Of a stretch of 64,000 bases of DNA, positions 37,559-45,816 are shown piece after piece. The notes under the pieces are model-generated. The model did not search any database and was not told the origin of the DNA. It saw only the letters and a program-made list of their open reading frames with translations. Made by a program: the position numbers and the translations under genes. Numbering within the stretch: position 1 is the stretch's first letter; each line of letters starts with the position of its first letter. The stretch spans positions 558,001-622,000 of the forward strand of contig NZ_JADQDN010000001.1 in assembly GCF_015694425.1 (NCBI RefSeq), written 5' to 3'. The DNA is from Microvirga terrestris (GTDB lineage: Bacteria; Pseudomonadota; Alphaproteobacteria; Rhizobiales; Beijerinckiaceae).

Positions 37559-37644
37559 ACCAGAACCTGACCTCAGGGGCCTGTTGCTCAGGTTCGTCGA
37601 ATTTGCTGGCCTTGAGCATTCTGTCATCGGAACCGACGAGTTCC

Positions 37645-39702
37645 TTATCTTTCAACCTTGGATGGCCGAACGCGCGGGAGCGGTGCCCGTCCCGCCCCGC
37701 CTCTCTCCGGAGAGGGCTCTGGAGGGGGGAGCGCAGTTTCTTTGTCATAGGCCAGTTTCCAGACGGCTCTCCTGTTCCCACGGCGCTTGGCCGCGAGCTC
37801 CCCGGCAATCCACCGGGTGATGTGAGGCGCGGCAACGCTCGTGCCGTTCATGGCTACGACAGAGCCACTGCGTGTCCCGGCCGCGAGTACGCCGGATTGG
37901 ACGATGGAGTCGTCACTTACCGTCAGCGCATCGGGTCCGCAGCGATGGGGTCTAGCGGCGCCGGCCGGCGTCGTGATCGCCCCGCCTGCGGAATAGGCAG
38001 GCGGCCGCAGTTCCGTGCGTAGCAAGCCGCCCATCACGATTGTGTTCTTTCCGGTGGCGATCGCGTTGATCGAGCCCGCGCGCTTCACGGGGCATGCCGG
38101 ATCGTCCTCTTCAAGAGGCCTGCCGTCATGGCCGTAGATCTCGTAACTGGGAACATCGAAGTAGGATTGCCGCCCTCGACGCGGATAGCCCACAGGCGCA
38201 TCGTCCCGTTGAACCCAGGCTTCAACGCACTCTTTTGGTAACAGTCCAAGATTGTTCAGAGTCAGCTTCCACAAGCCTGCCGGAACAACCGGATCAGTCG
38301 GGACAGGAGAGTTCTCGGACTCGATCCGAATGGTCGGCTGCAGTGAGATCAGGAACATGCCGCGCGCCGTAGGCGCGGAAAAGAAATGGTATCGTGCCTC
38401 GCAGAGCACCTTCCCGGCAACCTCGTATTGGAGAATGGAGCTGTCGTTTTCCTCCAGCGGGGGGCTCACGTCGCCCTGCGGGGTCGCGATGGTCAACTCG
38501 ACCCGGTTGCCCACAGCGGTGGCAGGCGGGAGCCAGATCTCGACGAAGCTCGGTGTGAGATCGTCAGGTAGCACTCGCAGGGGCAGGACTGCTTGGTCGC
38601 CTTTAGCCTGGAATGAGACTGACGCATGAGCGCGTGCCAAGTGACTGTTACCCGAGGGGATGACGACCCGCATCGGCTTTTTGCCGGGAGTAGTGTTGTG
38701 CTCGCGGAGGATCCTGTCGAAAGCCAGTTCGATCACATGGGTGCCGTCATGGGGCCCGGCGAGCAGACCATAGCTGAAATTGATTACAACCGGCAGAGTC
38801 TGGCCTTTCCCGGCAATGGCTTGGGCCCTGTCGCGGATGTACTCCAAGGCTTTGACGGCATAGGGGGCCAGACTGGCGCCGGACGAGTCAGCCGTTATTG
38901 CAGTCGGCAGCTGAACGCAGATAATCCGCCAGTCCGGCGCCTCATTCGGATCCCATCCACAGGCGAGGTCCATCACATGGGCGCCATGGGAGGCGTGCCA
39001 TGCCAGGGTCTTGCGACCTTCAAGTGTGAAGTCGGCGATGCCGGCGCGACGGTAGATCTCGTCCTCGTCGATGAAATCTCCCTGCCGACAAGTCAGGAGA
39101 TAGTTGTCGATATCCACTTTGGGGATCTCGAATCCGTTGTCGAACCCGATCGGTAGGTTGCTTGACGAGCCGTACTGCACCCACACGGACTCGATGCGGG
39201 TTGTGCCGTCGATTTTGCGGAAGCGCTCGTGGGCAAAGGGAATGCCGTCGTCGATGATTCCGATGATGACTGTGTCCCGCGTCACGCCCGATGATGGAAA
39301 TTGGAGCATACGAACGTCCTTACGCCCATGGGAGATCACGGACGAGGAGGGCAGGGGCGGGCCAATGGTGAAGCGCTCCAGGCTCTCGAAAAACCGTCGA
39401 GATTTCGGGTCTTCGATTAACCGGAGAGCTTTTGTGAGAGGCAGGAACCTGACGTCGAAGGGTTGAGCGTCATGAGGCGGCCGCTCCGGCATGTCGGGGT
39501 CTTCAGCGGCGTCCCGCCAGAGTGCCCAGGCCTCTCCATCCCACTTCTGTGCCTTATGGCGCAGGAGGATCGGAACGCTCTGTTCGGCGATCGACGGCAG
39601 CCGGAAGTCCTGTAAACCTGGACCCAGGGCCCAGTAGGAATAGGGATCGACGACAGATCGAGAAACAGGATCGATCATCGGTATAATGCGCTTCCAGGCC
39701 AT
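37645..39702 (-). CDS. Subtilisin-family (S8) serine protease without signal peptide
   Basis: This 685-residue protein has the S8 triad: Asp151 in GIIDDGIPF, His239 in WHASHGAHVMD and Ser622 in MNGTSVAAPH, with oxyanion Asn352 in VIPSGNSH. The gap from Asn352 to Ser622 holds a beta-rich insert of about 200 residues. No Sec or Tat signal is visible, so it seems cytosolic or exported by another route. The N-terminal ~140 residues could be a regulatory or pro region. AGGAG precedes the ATG. It is 38 bases downstream of the PAP2-like gene on the same strand and likely last in a three-gene operon. Confidence 0.88.
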   Translation of the reverse strand: MAWKRIIPMIDPVSRSVVDPYSYWALGPGLQDFRLPSIAEQSVPILLRHKAQKWDGEAWALWRDAAEDPDMPERPPHDAQPFDVRFLPLTKALRLIEDPKSRRFFESLERFTIGPPLPSSSVISHGRKDVRMLQFPSSGVTRDTVIIGIIDDGIPFAHERFRKIDGTTRIESVWVQYGSSSNLPIGFDNGFEIPKVDIDNYLLTCRQGDFIDEDEIYRRAGIADFTLEGRKTLAWHASHGAHVMDLACGWDPNEAPDWRIICVQLPTAITADSSGASLAPYAVKALEYIRDRAQAIAGKGQTLPVVINFSYGLLAGPHDGTHVIELAFDRILREHNTTPGKKPMRVVIPSGNSHLARAHASVSFQAKGDQAVLPLRVLPDDLTPSFVEIWLPPATAVGNRVELTIATPQGDVSPPLEENDSSILQYEVAGKVLCEARYHFFSAPTARGMFLISLQPTIRIESENSPVPTDPVVPAGLWKLTLNNLGLLPKECVEAWVQRDDAPVGYPRRGRQSYFDVPSYEIYGHDGRPLEEDDPACPVKRAGSINAIATGKNTIVMGGLLRTELRPPAYSAGGAITTPAGAARPHRCGPDALTVSDDSIVQSGVLAAGTRSGSVVAMNGTSVAAPHITRWIAGELAAKRRGNRRAVWKLAYDKETALPPPEPSPERGGAGRAPLPRVRPSKVER

Positions 39703-39740
39703 GGGGCGCTCCTGCTTTCAAACTATGCGAGAACCTGTCC

Positions 39741-40949
39741 TCATTCCCATTCCGCCTTCGCCTTCTCCCAAAGCCAGGCGAGCGGGTAGGACTGGTGCTG
39801 TGGGTCGATCGCCTGGTCTTTGGCCGCATATTCCACGGAGTAGGCTGTCGCACCTTGCATCGATATGAGCGTCTCGTTCGTCACGTCATATAAATCGTGC
39901 CAGATAAAGTCGGCGTTCTCGGGATACTTCTCGCCTTCGAAACGCCATGCCCTGTATCCGCCTGCACCGGAGCAGCGGTTGACGAGATACTGGCCGAGCG
40001 TCAGGCCGAGCACCGCGCCAGCGGCACTGTCGACGGGAAAGTGGACGCCTGCAACGGTCCGGTTGATGGCAATCCTTGCCGCGAGGCGAAGAAGCTGGGT
40101 ACGCCAATCAGAACTGTCGTACCCAGGTCTCCCAGACGCTTTGATCAATTGCCACAGCACGAGAGCCACTGCGAAGGACTCCGTCGCATGCCCGCTCGGC
40201 AAGGCTCCATGGGCCGGCGTGACGATCATGGGTTGGATCTGTGGGGAGTATTCGAGCGGTCGCCGACAGGCGAGGCCCTGCTTCACGCGCAGGTGCACGA
40301 ACAGCGCGAGCCGCAGGACGGCTGCAAGAAGCTCCAACGTATGGGGCGTCCGATCCGGATGGAGCTGGGCGACGGAGCTCAGAAAAGTGATGCCGCCGCC
40401 GATCTGCGCCAGAATTTCGTTTTGCCGGTCCGTACGGAGTTCGGCATAGTAATTCATCAGTGTCAGCTGTGCCTCAAAAATGTCCTCCGTCGGTCGGGCC
40501 ATCAGAATGAGGGGCTTGTATGTCGGCGCGGGCGCACTGCCTCCAGAAGGTGCCGGAACCTCAAGATGCCAGACCGTCATATGTCGCGGAGCCATGGTGG
40601 CATCTTCCAGGGTGAAACCCAGGCGCGAGACCATCTCCGCATCGAAGATCGCGGCACGGACCCAGGGAGACCAGCGATCAAGATTGTCCGGATCTTCCAC
40701 GTCGAGCGGACCAGGGGCAGCCGCAGGTGCGCGCCATTGCCCGACAATTCCGTCACGGCTGCGGATCAGGGCATCGCTCATGAGGGGCGAGTCATAGACG
40801 GTACCACCAACCCCACCGACGCCGCCCACTCCTCCAACGCCACCTACACCCCCGACGCCACCAACCCCTCCCACGCCCCCGACACCGCCTACGCCACCAA
40901 CTCCACCGACCCCGCCAAGGGGGCCAATCCCCGCCGATAAGTAGCTCAT
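39741..40949 (-). CDS. PAP2/vanadium-haloperoxidase-like protein with (GGV)12 N-terminus
   Basis: This 402-residue protein has the full phosphate/vanadate pocket of the PAP2 superfamily: K-x6-RP (KQGLACRRP), PSGHAT and R-x5-H-x3-D (NRTVAGVHFPVD). It lacks the membrane helices of lipid phosphatases and is closer to soluble vanadium haloperoxidase-type proteins. Residues ~12-47 are twelve GGV triplets. Activity, phosphatase or haloperoxidase, cannot be settled. It sits 33 bases after the cyclase gene and 38 before the subtilase gene. Confidence 0.85.
   Translation of the reverse strand: MSYLSAGIGPLGGVGGVGGVGGVGGVGGVGGVGGVGGVGGVGGVGGVGGTVYDSPLMSDALIRSRDGIVGQWRAPAAAPGPLDVEDPDNLDRWSPWVRAAIFDAEMVSRLGFTLEDATMAPRHMTVWHLEVPAPSGGSAPAPTYKPLILMARPTEDIFEAQLTLMNYYAELRTDRQNEILAQIGGGITFLSSVAQLHPDRTPHTLELLAAVLRLALFVHLRVKQGLACRRPLEYSPQIQPMIVTPAHGALPSGHATESFAVALVLWQLIKASGRPGYDSSDWRTQLLRLAARIAINRTVAGVHFPVDSAAGAVLGLTLGQYLVNRCSGAGGYRAWRFEGEKYPENADFIWHDLYDVTNETLISMQGATAYSVEYAAKDQAIDPQHQSYPLAWLWEKAKAEWE
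40809..40916 (-). repeat. Twelve tandem 9-base GGV-coding repeats
   Basis: Twelve consecutive units each encode Gly-Gly-Val at the start of the PAP2-like protein. Codons vary between units (GGC/GGT/GGG/GGA, GTC/GTT/GTA/GTG), while the amino acids do not. Confidence 0.9.
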
Positions 40950-40982
40950 GTTGGTGCACTCCCTCGTTGTTGAAGCTCGCCG

Positions 40983-42770
40983 CTATTCAGGCACTCCTGC
41001 TTGATGCAGCACGGATGCCCATTCCTCTCCAATTTTGTATCCGGCACTCGGCGAGCGCTCCCGCCAACTGCGGATGGTGAGATGCGGCTCCAGTTGCATG
41101 AGCCTTCCCACAGTGTGGCGAGCTTCGTCATGATGCCCGAGCTCCCACTGCGCGATTGCCATGGCGCGTAAGGTAGAGGTGTGAGTGCAATTGGACTTGA
41201 GCGAACGCTGCGCGAGTTTCAAGGCGCGATCAAATTGATGGGCCGCCAAGTGAGCGGTCGCGGCTAGCGAGTCATAGAAATAGCGGTGAGGGTCGAGCGG
41301 GGACAGCCTACGGGCCCGTTGCGTACAGCTCACAGCCTGTTGCCCCTCGTCCTTGAACGCGTGAAGCGTACCTTTGAGCAGCCAGGCAAGGGAGTCGTTC
41401 GGATTGTTCAGGAGCGCGAGATCATAGCGGTCCATGGCTATGTCGAGCTTCTTCAAAAGGTTTGTATGAACGAAGCCGTCGATGGCAAGCGCCAGGGAAC
41501 ATTGCGGATCGGCATCCAGGGCCTGCTTCGTGCAGCGCAAGGCGATTTGTGCATCCTGATGTGGATCGTCCGACCAGCCCTGCTGAACCCGCAGGACATG
41601 CCACTTGGCAAGCCAAGCGCGGGGAATAGCCTGGCGCGGAACACGCTCGATCAGAGCCTCGAGAAGCCTGTGTGCCTCGCCGAAGTCGTATGGCGAAAGG
41701 CGGTGCATCAGGGCGACTGCGGCAAGCAGCAGGGTATAGCTTTTCAGGGTCGGCAAAGCCTGAGACTGGGCCCGCTGCAGCTCGCTCACCATGATCGCAG
41801 CATTCACATTCGCGGCAATCTCATCAATCAGGTCGCGGTTTCCCGAAATGATGCCGCTCAGCTGGCCCTTGTAGCGGGCGCCCCAGGCAACCTGTCCGGA
41901 TTTTGCTTCGGCGAGCTCGGCTTCCACGATGACTTGCTTGTTCTGAACCCTGTAGAAGCCGGAAAGAATATAGTTTGCGTTGAGGCTGGCGCTGACCTGG
42001 GTCAGGGACGCCTCCCTGCCGCGGAACACGGTTGTCGATAGGCGCGATATAACGTGCAACTCGGGGGAACGTGAGAGGTCCTGAATTAGCTCCTCTGCAA
42101 GGACCTCCCCTAGGATGTGATGCTCGTCTTCGGAATCGCGCGTTGTGAAGGGGACGACCGCCAGCGTCGGAAGCAAGCCTTCCAGGGCATAACCGGTCTC
42201 GATCACGGGGTGCGGTCCCGGTGGCCCGACGCGGTAAGCTCTCACAGGCTGTGGCATGTGCTTGAGGTAGCACTCGCCGAGATCCTCGATGTCCGCATCG
42301 AGATCAGCCGTGAGCTGATCGCGTACATTGGCCGAGATGACGATTTCGCCAGGGCCCGCAAGGGTGAGAATTCGTGCCGCCCGACTGACGCCACGCCCGT
42401 AGAGATCGGCGTGATCGATGATCACGTCGCTGATCTCAATGCCTATCCTGAGCATAATCTGCTGGGCTGGCGGAAGGGCTTGGTTCTGCCGATTGCGCTC
42501 CTGCTGGATCGAGAAGGCGGCTGAAACGGCAGATCGGACATCATCGAAGTCCAACAGCATCCCATCACCCAGACCTTTCGTGAAATGGCCGTTGTGATCA
42601 GGAAGGATGCGGCTCCGGACGTGTTCAACGAAGGCTAGCCAATGGGAGATGAACTCCGTCTCGTGCTGCTCAACGAGACGGACGGATTCGACCACATCGA
42701 GTATCAGAACCGCCCGCTTCGCCCGTATGGCGACTGGGAAGGGATCTGCTGATTGCTGGCCGATCTGCAT
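40983..42770 (-). CDS. Class III adenylate cyclase with TolB-like and TPR regions
   Basis: This 595-residue soluble protein has a catalytic domain at about 15-185, with metal Asp25 (LILDVVES), Asp69 (LGDG), adenine-selecting Lys65 and Asp122, and Arg133. The usual Asn of the VNxAxR motif is Ser129 (GVSRAAR). A TolB/FlgO-like domain follows (LAVVPFTTRDSEDEH... to about 320), then TPR-like helices to the end. Proteins of this layout are common in rhizobia. It probably makes cAMP from ATP; the Ser change may lower activity. It leads the three-gene operon with the PAP2-like and S8 genes. Confidence 0.88.
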   Translation of the reverse strand: MQIGQQSADPFPVAIRAKRAVLILDVVESVRLVEQHETEFISHWLAFVEHVRSRILPDHNGHFTKGLGDGMLLDFDDVRSAVSAAFSIQQERNRQNQALPPAQQIMLRIGIEISDVIIDHADLYGRGVSRAARILTLAGPGEIVISANVRDQLTADLDADIEDLGECYLKHMPQPVRAYRVGPPGPHPVIETGYALEGLLPTLAVVPFTTRDSEDEHHILGEVLAEELIQDLSRSPELHVISRLSTTVFRGREASLTQVSASLNANYILSGFYRVQNKQVIVEAELAEAKSGQVAWGARYKGQLSGIISGNRDLIDEIAANVNAAIMVSELQRAQSQALPTLKSYTLLLAAVALMHRLSPYDFGEAHRLLEALIERVPRQAIPRAWLAKWHVLRVQQGWSDDPHQDAQIALRCTKQALDADPQCSLALAIDGFVHTNLLKKLDIAMDRYDLALLNNPNDSLAWLLKGTLHAFKDEGQQAVSCTQRARRLSPLDPHRYFYDSLAATAHLAAHQFDRALKLAQRSLKSNCTHTSTLRAMAIAQWELGHHDEARHTVGRLMQLEPHLTIRSWRERSPSAGYKIGEEWASVLHQAGVPE

Positions 42771-42968
42771 TGAAAAAAACTCGCAACATTGTTCCTGCCC
42801 ACGGAGTGGCTCAGCTGGGATAACAGACGATGTTGAGGAGTCCTTTTTTGTTTAATCCTAGCGCATTCGGTCTCAGTTTGACAGCCTAGGAGTAAGTACC
42901 CAACCTACCTTCCGAAGGCGCCTGAAAAGTTCTTGGGGAGCTATCTGCTTATGGAGTCCTGCCAACAG

Positions 42969-42996
42969 AAAAGGCCCGGCTGAAGCCGGGCCTTTT
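42969..42996 (-). terminator. Bidirectional-looking terminator after the exported hydrolase gene
   Basis: A perfect 12-bp stem (AAAAGGCCCGGC / GCCGGGCCTTTT) with a 4-base loop lies 15 bases beyond the minus-strand stop at 43012, with A and T runs on the flanks. Confidence 0.8.
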
Positions 42997-43011
42997 CTTC
43001 GTGAGCAATGA

Positions 43012-44346
43012 TCAGTTGGCGTTTCGTGTGCCACGTTCCAGGATCAGGCCTACGGCTGTTCGGGCCGGGAAGCCTTTCCAGTAGGTATGCTCGGGCTTGA
43101 AGGAGCCATCCTTGTTGGCTGCGAAGACGCCTTCGCTCGCACGCTCCACGGGCACATCCATATAGCTGCCGAGTTCCGGGTCCGCCTTCACGTAGCGCCC
43201 CAGGAAAGCGGTGACGAAATGCTGCGTGATGTTGTTCATGCGCACCGTGTCCCATACGGGATCCGCATAGTGATTGAAGGGCGTCGCGTTTCCGCCCTCC
43301 GGAGTCTGCCAGCTTTCGACCGGGGCCGGGATGGGTGCTGCAGCATTGTGGTTGGCGTTCTCGAAGGTCAGCATGTAGCGGTCAGCGTTGACGGTGCCGC
43401 TGTAGAGTGCGCGGACACCCTTTTCGTAGCCTGACACATCATCCTTGCTGCCGGCGACGTAGAGGATCGGTGTCGTTATCCCGGGGAGCCCATCCTGGTT
43501 CCAGAAGCCGCGCTGCATGCCCCAGGGTGCGATGGCGACCACGGCCTTGATCCGTTCGTCCCGTAGCTTCTTGTGGGATTCGGATCCGGCCAGGTGCACG
43601 GACAGCATGCCCGCCGGCACGCCTGAGTCGTAGGCTACGGCTTCCTTGGTGACACCAGCCCCGGCGGTGATCACCGCGCCGTAGCCGCCCATCGAATAGC
43701 CGATGAGACCCGTGCGGGAGGTGTCGATCAGCCCGTTCAGGAAATGCCCGTTCTCTTTCGACAACTGATCGACCGCGTTGAGCACGAACACTTGGTCGAG
43801 AGGCCGGTTGATCAGGGTCGAGCCGAATTTGCCCTGGTCGTTGTAGGTGGAATCCGCATGATCGATGGCCACCACCGCATAGCCTTTGGTGGCGAGGTTT
43901 TCCGCCAGGTGGCTGAGCAGGAAGCGATTGCCCGGATAGCCGTGGCTGACGATCACCAGCGGGTAGGGGCTGCCAGCGGGCTTCTTAGGTTGGGCGTCGC
44001 GCCCAGCTTTACCATGAAGCGTGACCTGGGTCTTGCCATCCCGCAGATACACACCAGGGTAAGCGCCCTCCTGCTTGCCACCTGTCTCCGCCGGGTACCA
44101 GACTTCCAGAGTGAGCTTCCGGTCATAGCGTGGGGGCTCCTGGCCGGCTGCCGCCTTCACAACGTCGATCTGATTTTTGTTGATCACTTCAATCGTGCGG
44201 ACGCCGATCGCGTGCTCGCTATGTTTGGCAAGGGCAGGGGCATCGGGGCGGATCAGGTCAATGCGATTGTCGTGAGTCATGTCCTGTGCGGATGAAAGGG
44301 AGGGAATAGCGAGCACGATCAGGGTCGCCAAAGCTGCACTTCTCAC
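43012..44346 (-). CDS. Exported alpha/beta hydrolase (dienelactone/PAF-acetylhydrolase-like)
   Basis: This 444-residue protein starts with a Sec signal peptide (about 20 residues, cleaved near SLSSA|QD). The mature part has PLVIVSHGYPGNRF (oxyanion), the nucleophile elbow GYSMGGYGAV, an acid in the YVAGSKDDVSG loop and a late His in ENANHNAAAP. The pattern resembles platelet-activating-factor acetylhydrolase and chlorogenate/dienelactone-type esterases. It is periplasmic or secreted; substrate unknown. The stop is followed by a strong terminator, and the gene diverges from the PLP-enzyme gene. Confidence 0.85.
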   Translation of the reverse strand: MRSAALATLIVLAIPSLSSAQDMTHDNRIDLIRPDAPALAKHSEHAIGVRTIEVINKNQIDVVKAAAGQEPPRYDRKLTLEVWYPAETGGKQEGAYPGVYLRDGKTQVTLHGKAGRDAQPKKPAGSPYPLVIVSHGYPGNRFLLSHLAENLATKGYAVVAIDHADSTYNDQGKFGSTLINRPLDQVFVLNAVDQLSKENGHFLNGLIDTSRTGLIGYSMGGYGAVITAGAGVTKEAVAYDSGVPAGMLSVHLAGSESHKKLRDERIKAVVAIAPWGMQRGFWNQDGLPGITTPILYVAGSKDDVSGYEKGVRALYSGTVNADRYMLTFENANHNAAAPIPAPVESWQTPEGGNATPFNHYADPVWDTVRMNNITQHFVTAFLGRYVKADPELGSYMDVPVERASEGVFAANKDGSFKPEHTYWKGFPARTAVGLILERGTRNAN

Positions 44347-44579
44347 GAGGATTCCTCCTAACGTCTAGGATGTCTGGTGAAGAACTGGCTGGAAGGTCTC
44401 TTCCGGGGCTCTTTTGGTCTTGGACATCGCCACATATAGCGGCATTCTGCCCGGAATTAAGAGAGGGGCAGCGACGAAAGCGGGGCCCGAAGGTAAGATG
44501 TTGCTGCTCTCGGCAAGGCAGGACAGCTCCGCCGCGATTGTCTATTGTCGCTCCAGGTATTTTGGGATGGATCGGTAGA

Positions 44580-45662
44580 ATGAGCATTGAGGACCTCAAG
44601 GCCAAGGTCGCGCGCGAATTCGGGACACCTGCGGTCGTTGTCGACTTGGATGTGGTCGAACGCAACATTGCTCGTGTTCAGGGGCTGTGTGATGCGGCTG
44701 GCGTCGCCAATCGGCCACACATCAAGACCCACAAAAGTCCTGTCATCGCATCCATGCAGAGGGATGCCGGTTCTCGTGGCATTACCTGCCAGAAAATCGG
44801 CGAAGCGGAGGTCATGGCCGAGGCGGGGCACGAGGACATCCTGATTTCTTACAATATTCTTGGCGAGGAAAAACTCGACCGGCTCGGCAGACTTCTATCC
44901 CGGACGAAGGTGACCGTCGCGGCCGACAACCCCGTTGTGGTGGCGGGTCTGCCGCAAGCCGCTGCCATCGCCGGGCGGGACTTGGGTGTGGTGGTGGAGT
45001 GCGATACCGGGCGCAAGCGGGCAGGGGTCGAGACGGTCGCAGAGGCCGTGGCGCTGGCGAAGGACATCGCCTCGCGCCCAGGATTGTCCTTCGCCGGGTT
45101 CATGCTGTACCCGCCGGAACACGCCATGGAGGAGACGCAGGCCTTTCTGGATGCCGCCCTTGAGGGGGTCCGTGGCCTGGGTCTTGAGCCGGAGATCGTG
45201 TCATCCGGCGGGACACCCAACCTGCTGAACTTGGGCAAGATCAAAGGTGTGACCGAGCATCGAGCCGGAACGTCGGTGTTCAACGATCGAATGATGCTGG
45301 CAGCAGGTGTTGCGCAACTGCAGGATTGTGCGTTGACGGTCTATGCCACCGTGGTGAGCCGGGCGTCACCGGAGCGGGGTATTCTCGATTCCGGATCGAA
45401 AACCCTGACGAGCGATACCGGCGGTCTGGAGGGGCATGGCATGATTCTTGAACACCCACAGGCGAAGATCGCCCGCTTTGCGGAAGAGCACGGGTTCTTG
45501 GACCTGTCGGGCTGCAATGATCGCCCGAACATCGGGGACGTCGTTCGGATCATTCCCAATCACGTGTGTGTCGTGGTCAACATGGTCGATCGCCTTGTCG
45601 CAGTGCGCGGCCATGAGCTCGTCGGCGAGCTTCCGGTTGCAGCCAGAGGGCGCCTGACATGA
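44580..45662 (+). CDS. D-threonine aldolase/D-serine dehydratase-type PLP enzyme
   Basis: From ATG 44580 it has 360 residues; the frame is open back to 44370 but that part has no family features. It is an alanine-racemase-fold PLP enzyme, with the cofactor lysine in PHIKTHKSP at 47-54, phosphate-binding SSGGTPN and a C-terminal metal site His328-x-Cys330 in PNHVC. It would cleave or deaminate a D-beta-hydroxy amino acid. The His-x-Cys pair is the zinc set of eukaryote-type D-serine dehydratase, so D-serine or D-threonine are both open. No pathway partners are next to it. Confidence 0.88.
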   Translation: MSIEDLKAKVAREFGTPAVVVDLDVVERNIARVQGLCDAAGVANRPHIKTHKSPVIASMQRDAGSRGITCQKIGEAEVMAEAGHEDILISYNILGEEKLDRLGRLLSRTKVTVAADNPVVVAGLPQAAAIAGRDLGVVVECDTGRKRAGVETVAEAVALAKDIASRPGLSFAGFMLYPPEHAMEETQAFLDAALEGVRGLGLEPEIVSSGGTPNLLNLGKIKGVTEHRAGTSVFNDRMMLAAGVAQLQDCALTVYATVVSRASPERGILDSGSKTLTSDTGGLEGHGMILEHPQAKIARFAEEHGFLDLSGCNDRPNIGDVVRIIPNHVCVVVNMVDRLVAVRGHELVGELPVAARGRLT

Positions 45663-45816
45663 CAGAGCCATGAGCATGATGAGGTTCGCACCCATGAGGT
45701 GAAGCCTAATGAGCTGCATCTGGGCCAAGTCTACTTGAAGGGCCACGCCTCCCGATCATTTAAGTAGGTTCTATCGAACGCCGCCCATGAGCGGCGGTAT
45801 GCGGGAGGCTGCCCCC

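Noticed and set aside
37563..37595. 8-bp inverted repeat GAACCTGA/TCAGGTTC after the DUF2934 gene
   Set aside because: The stem is short, the loop is 17 bases and there is no T-run, so I do not call a terminator.
40809..40916. Tandem 9-base repeats as a CRISPR or satellite
   Set aside because: They are in frame, encode GGV throughout and have no spacers.
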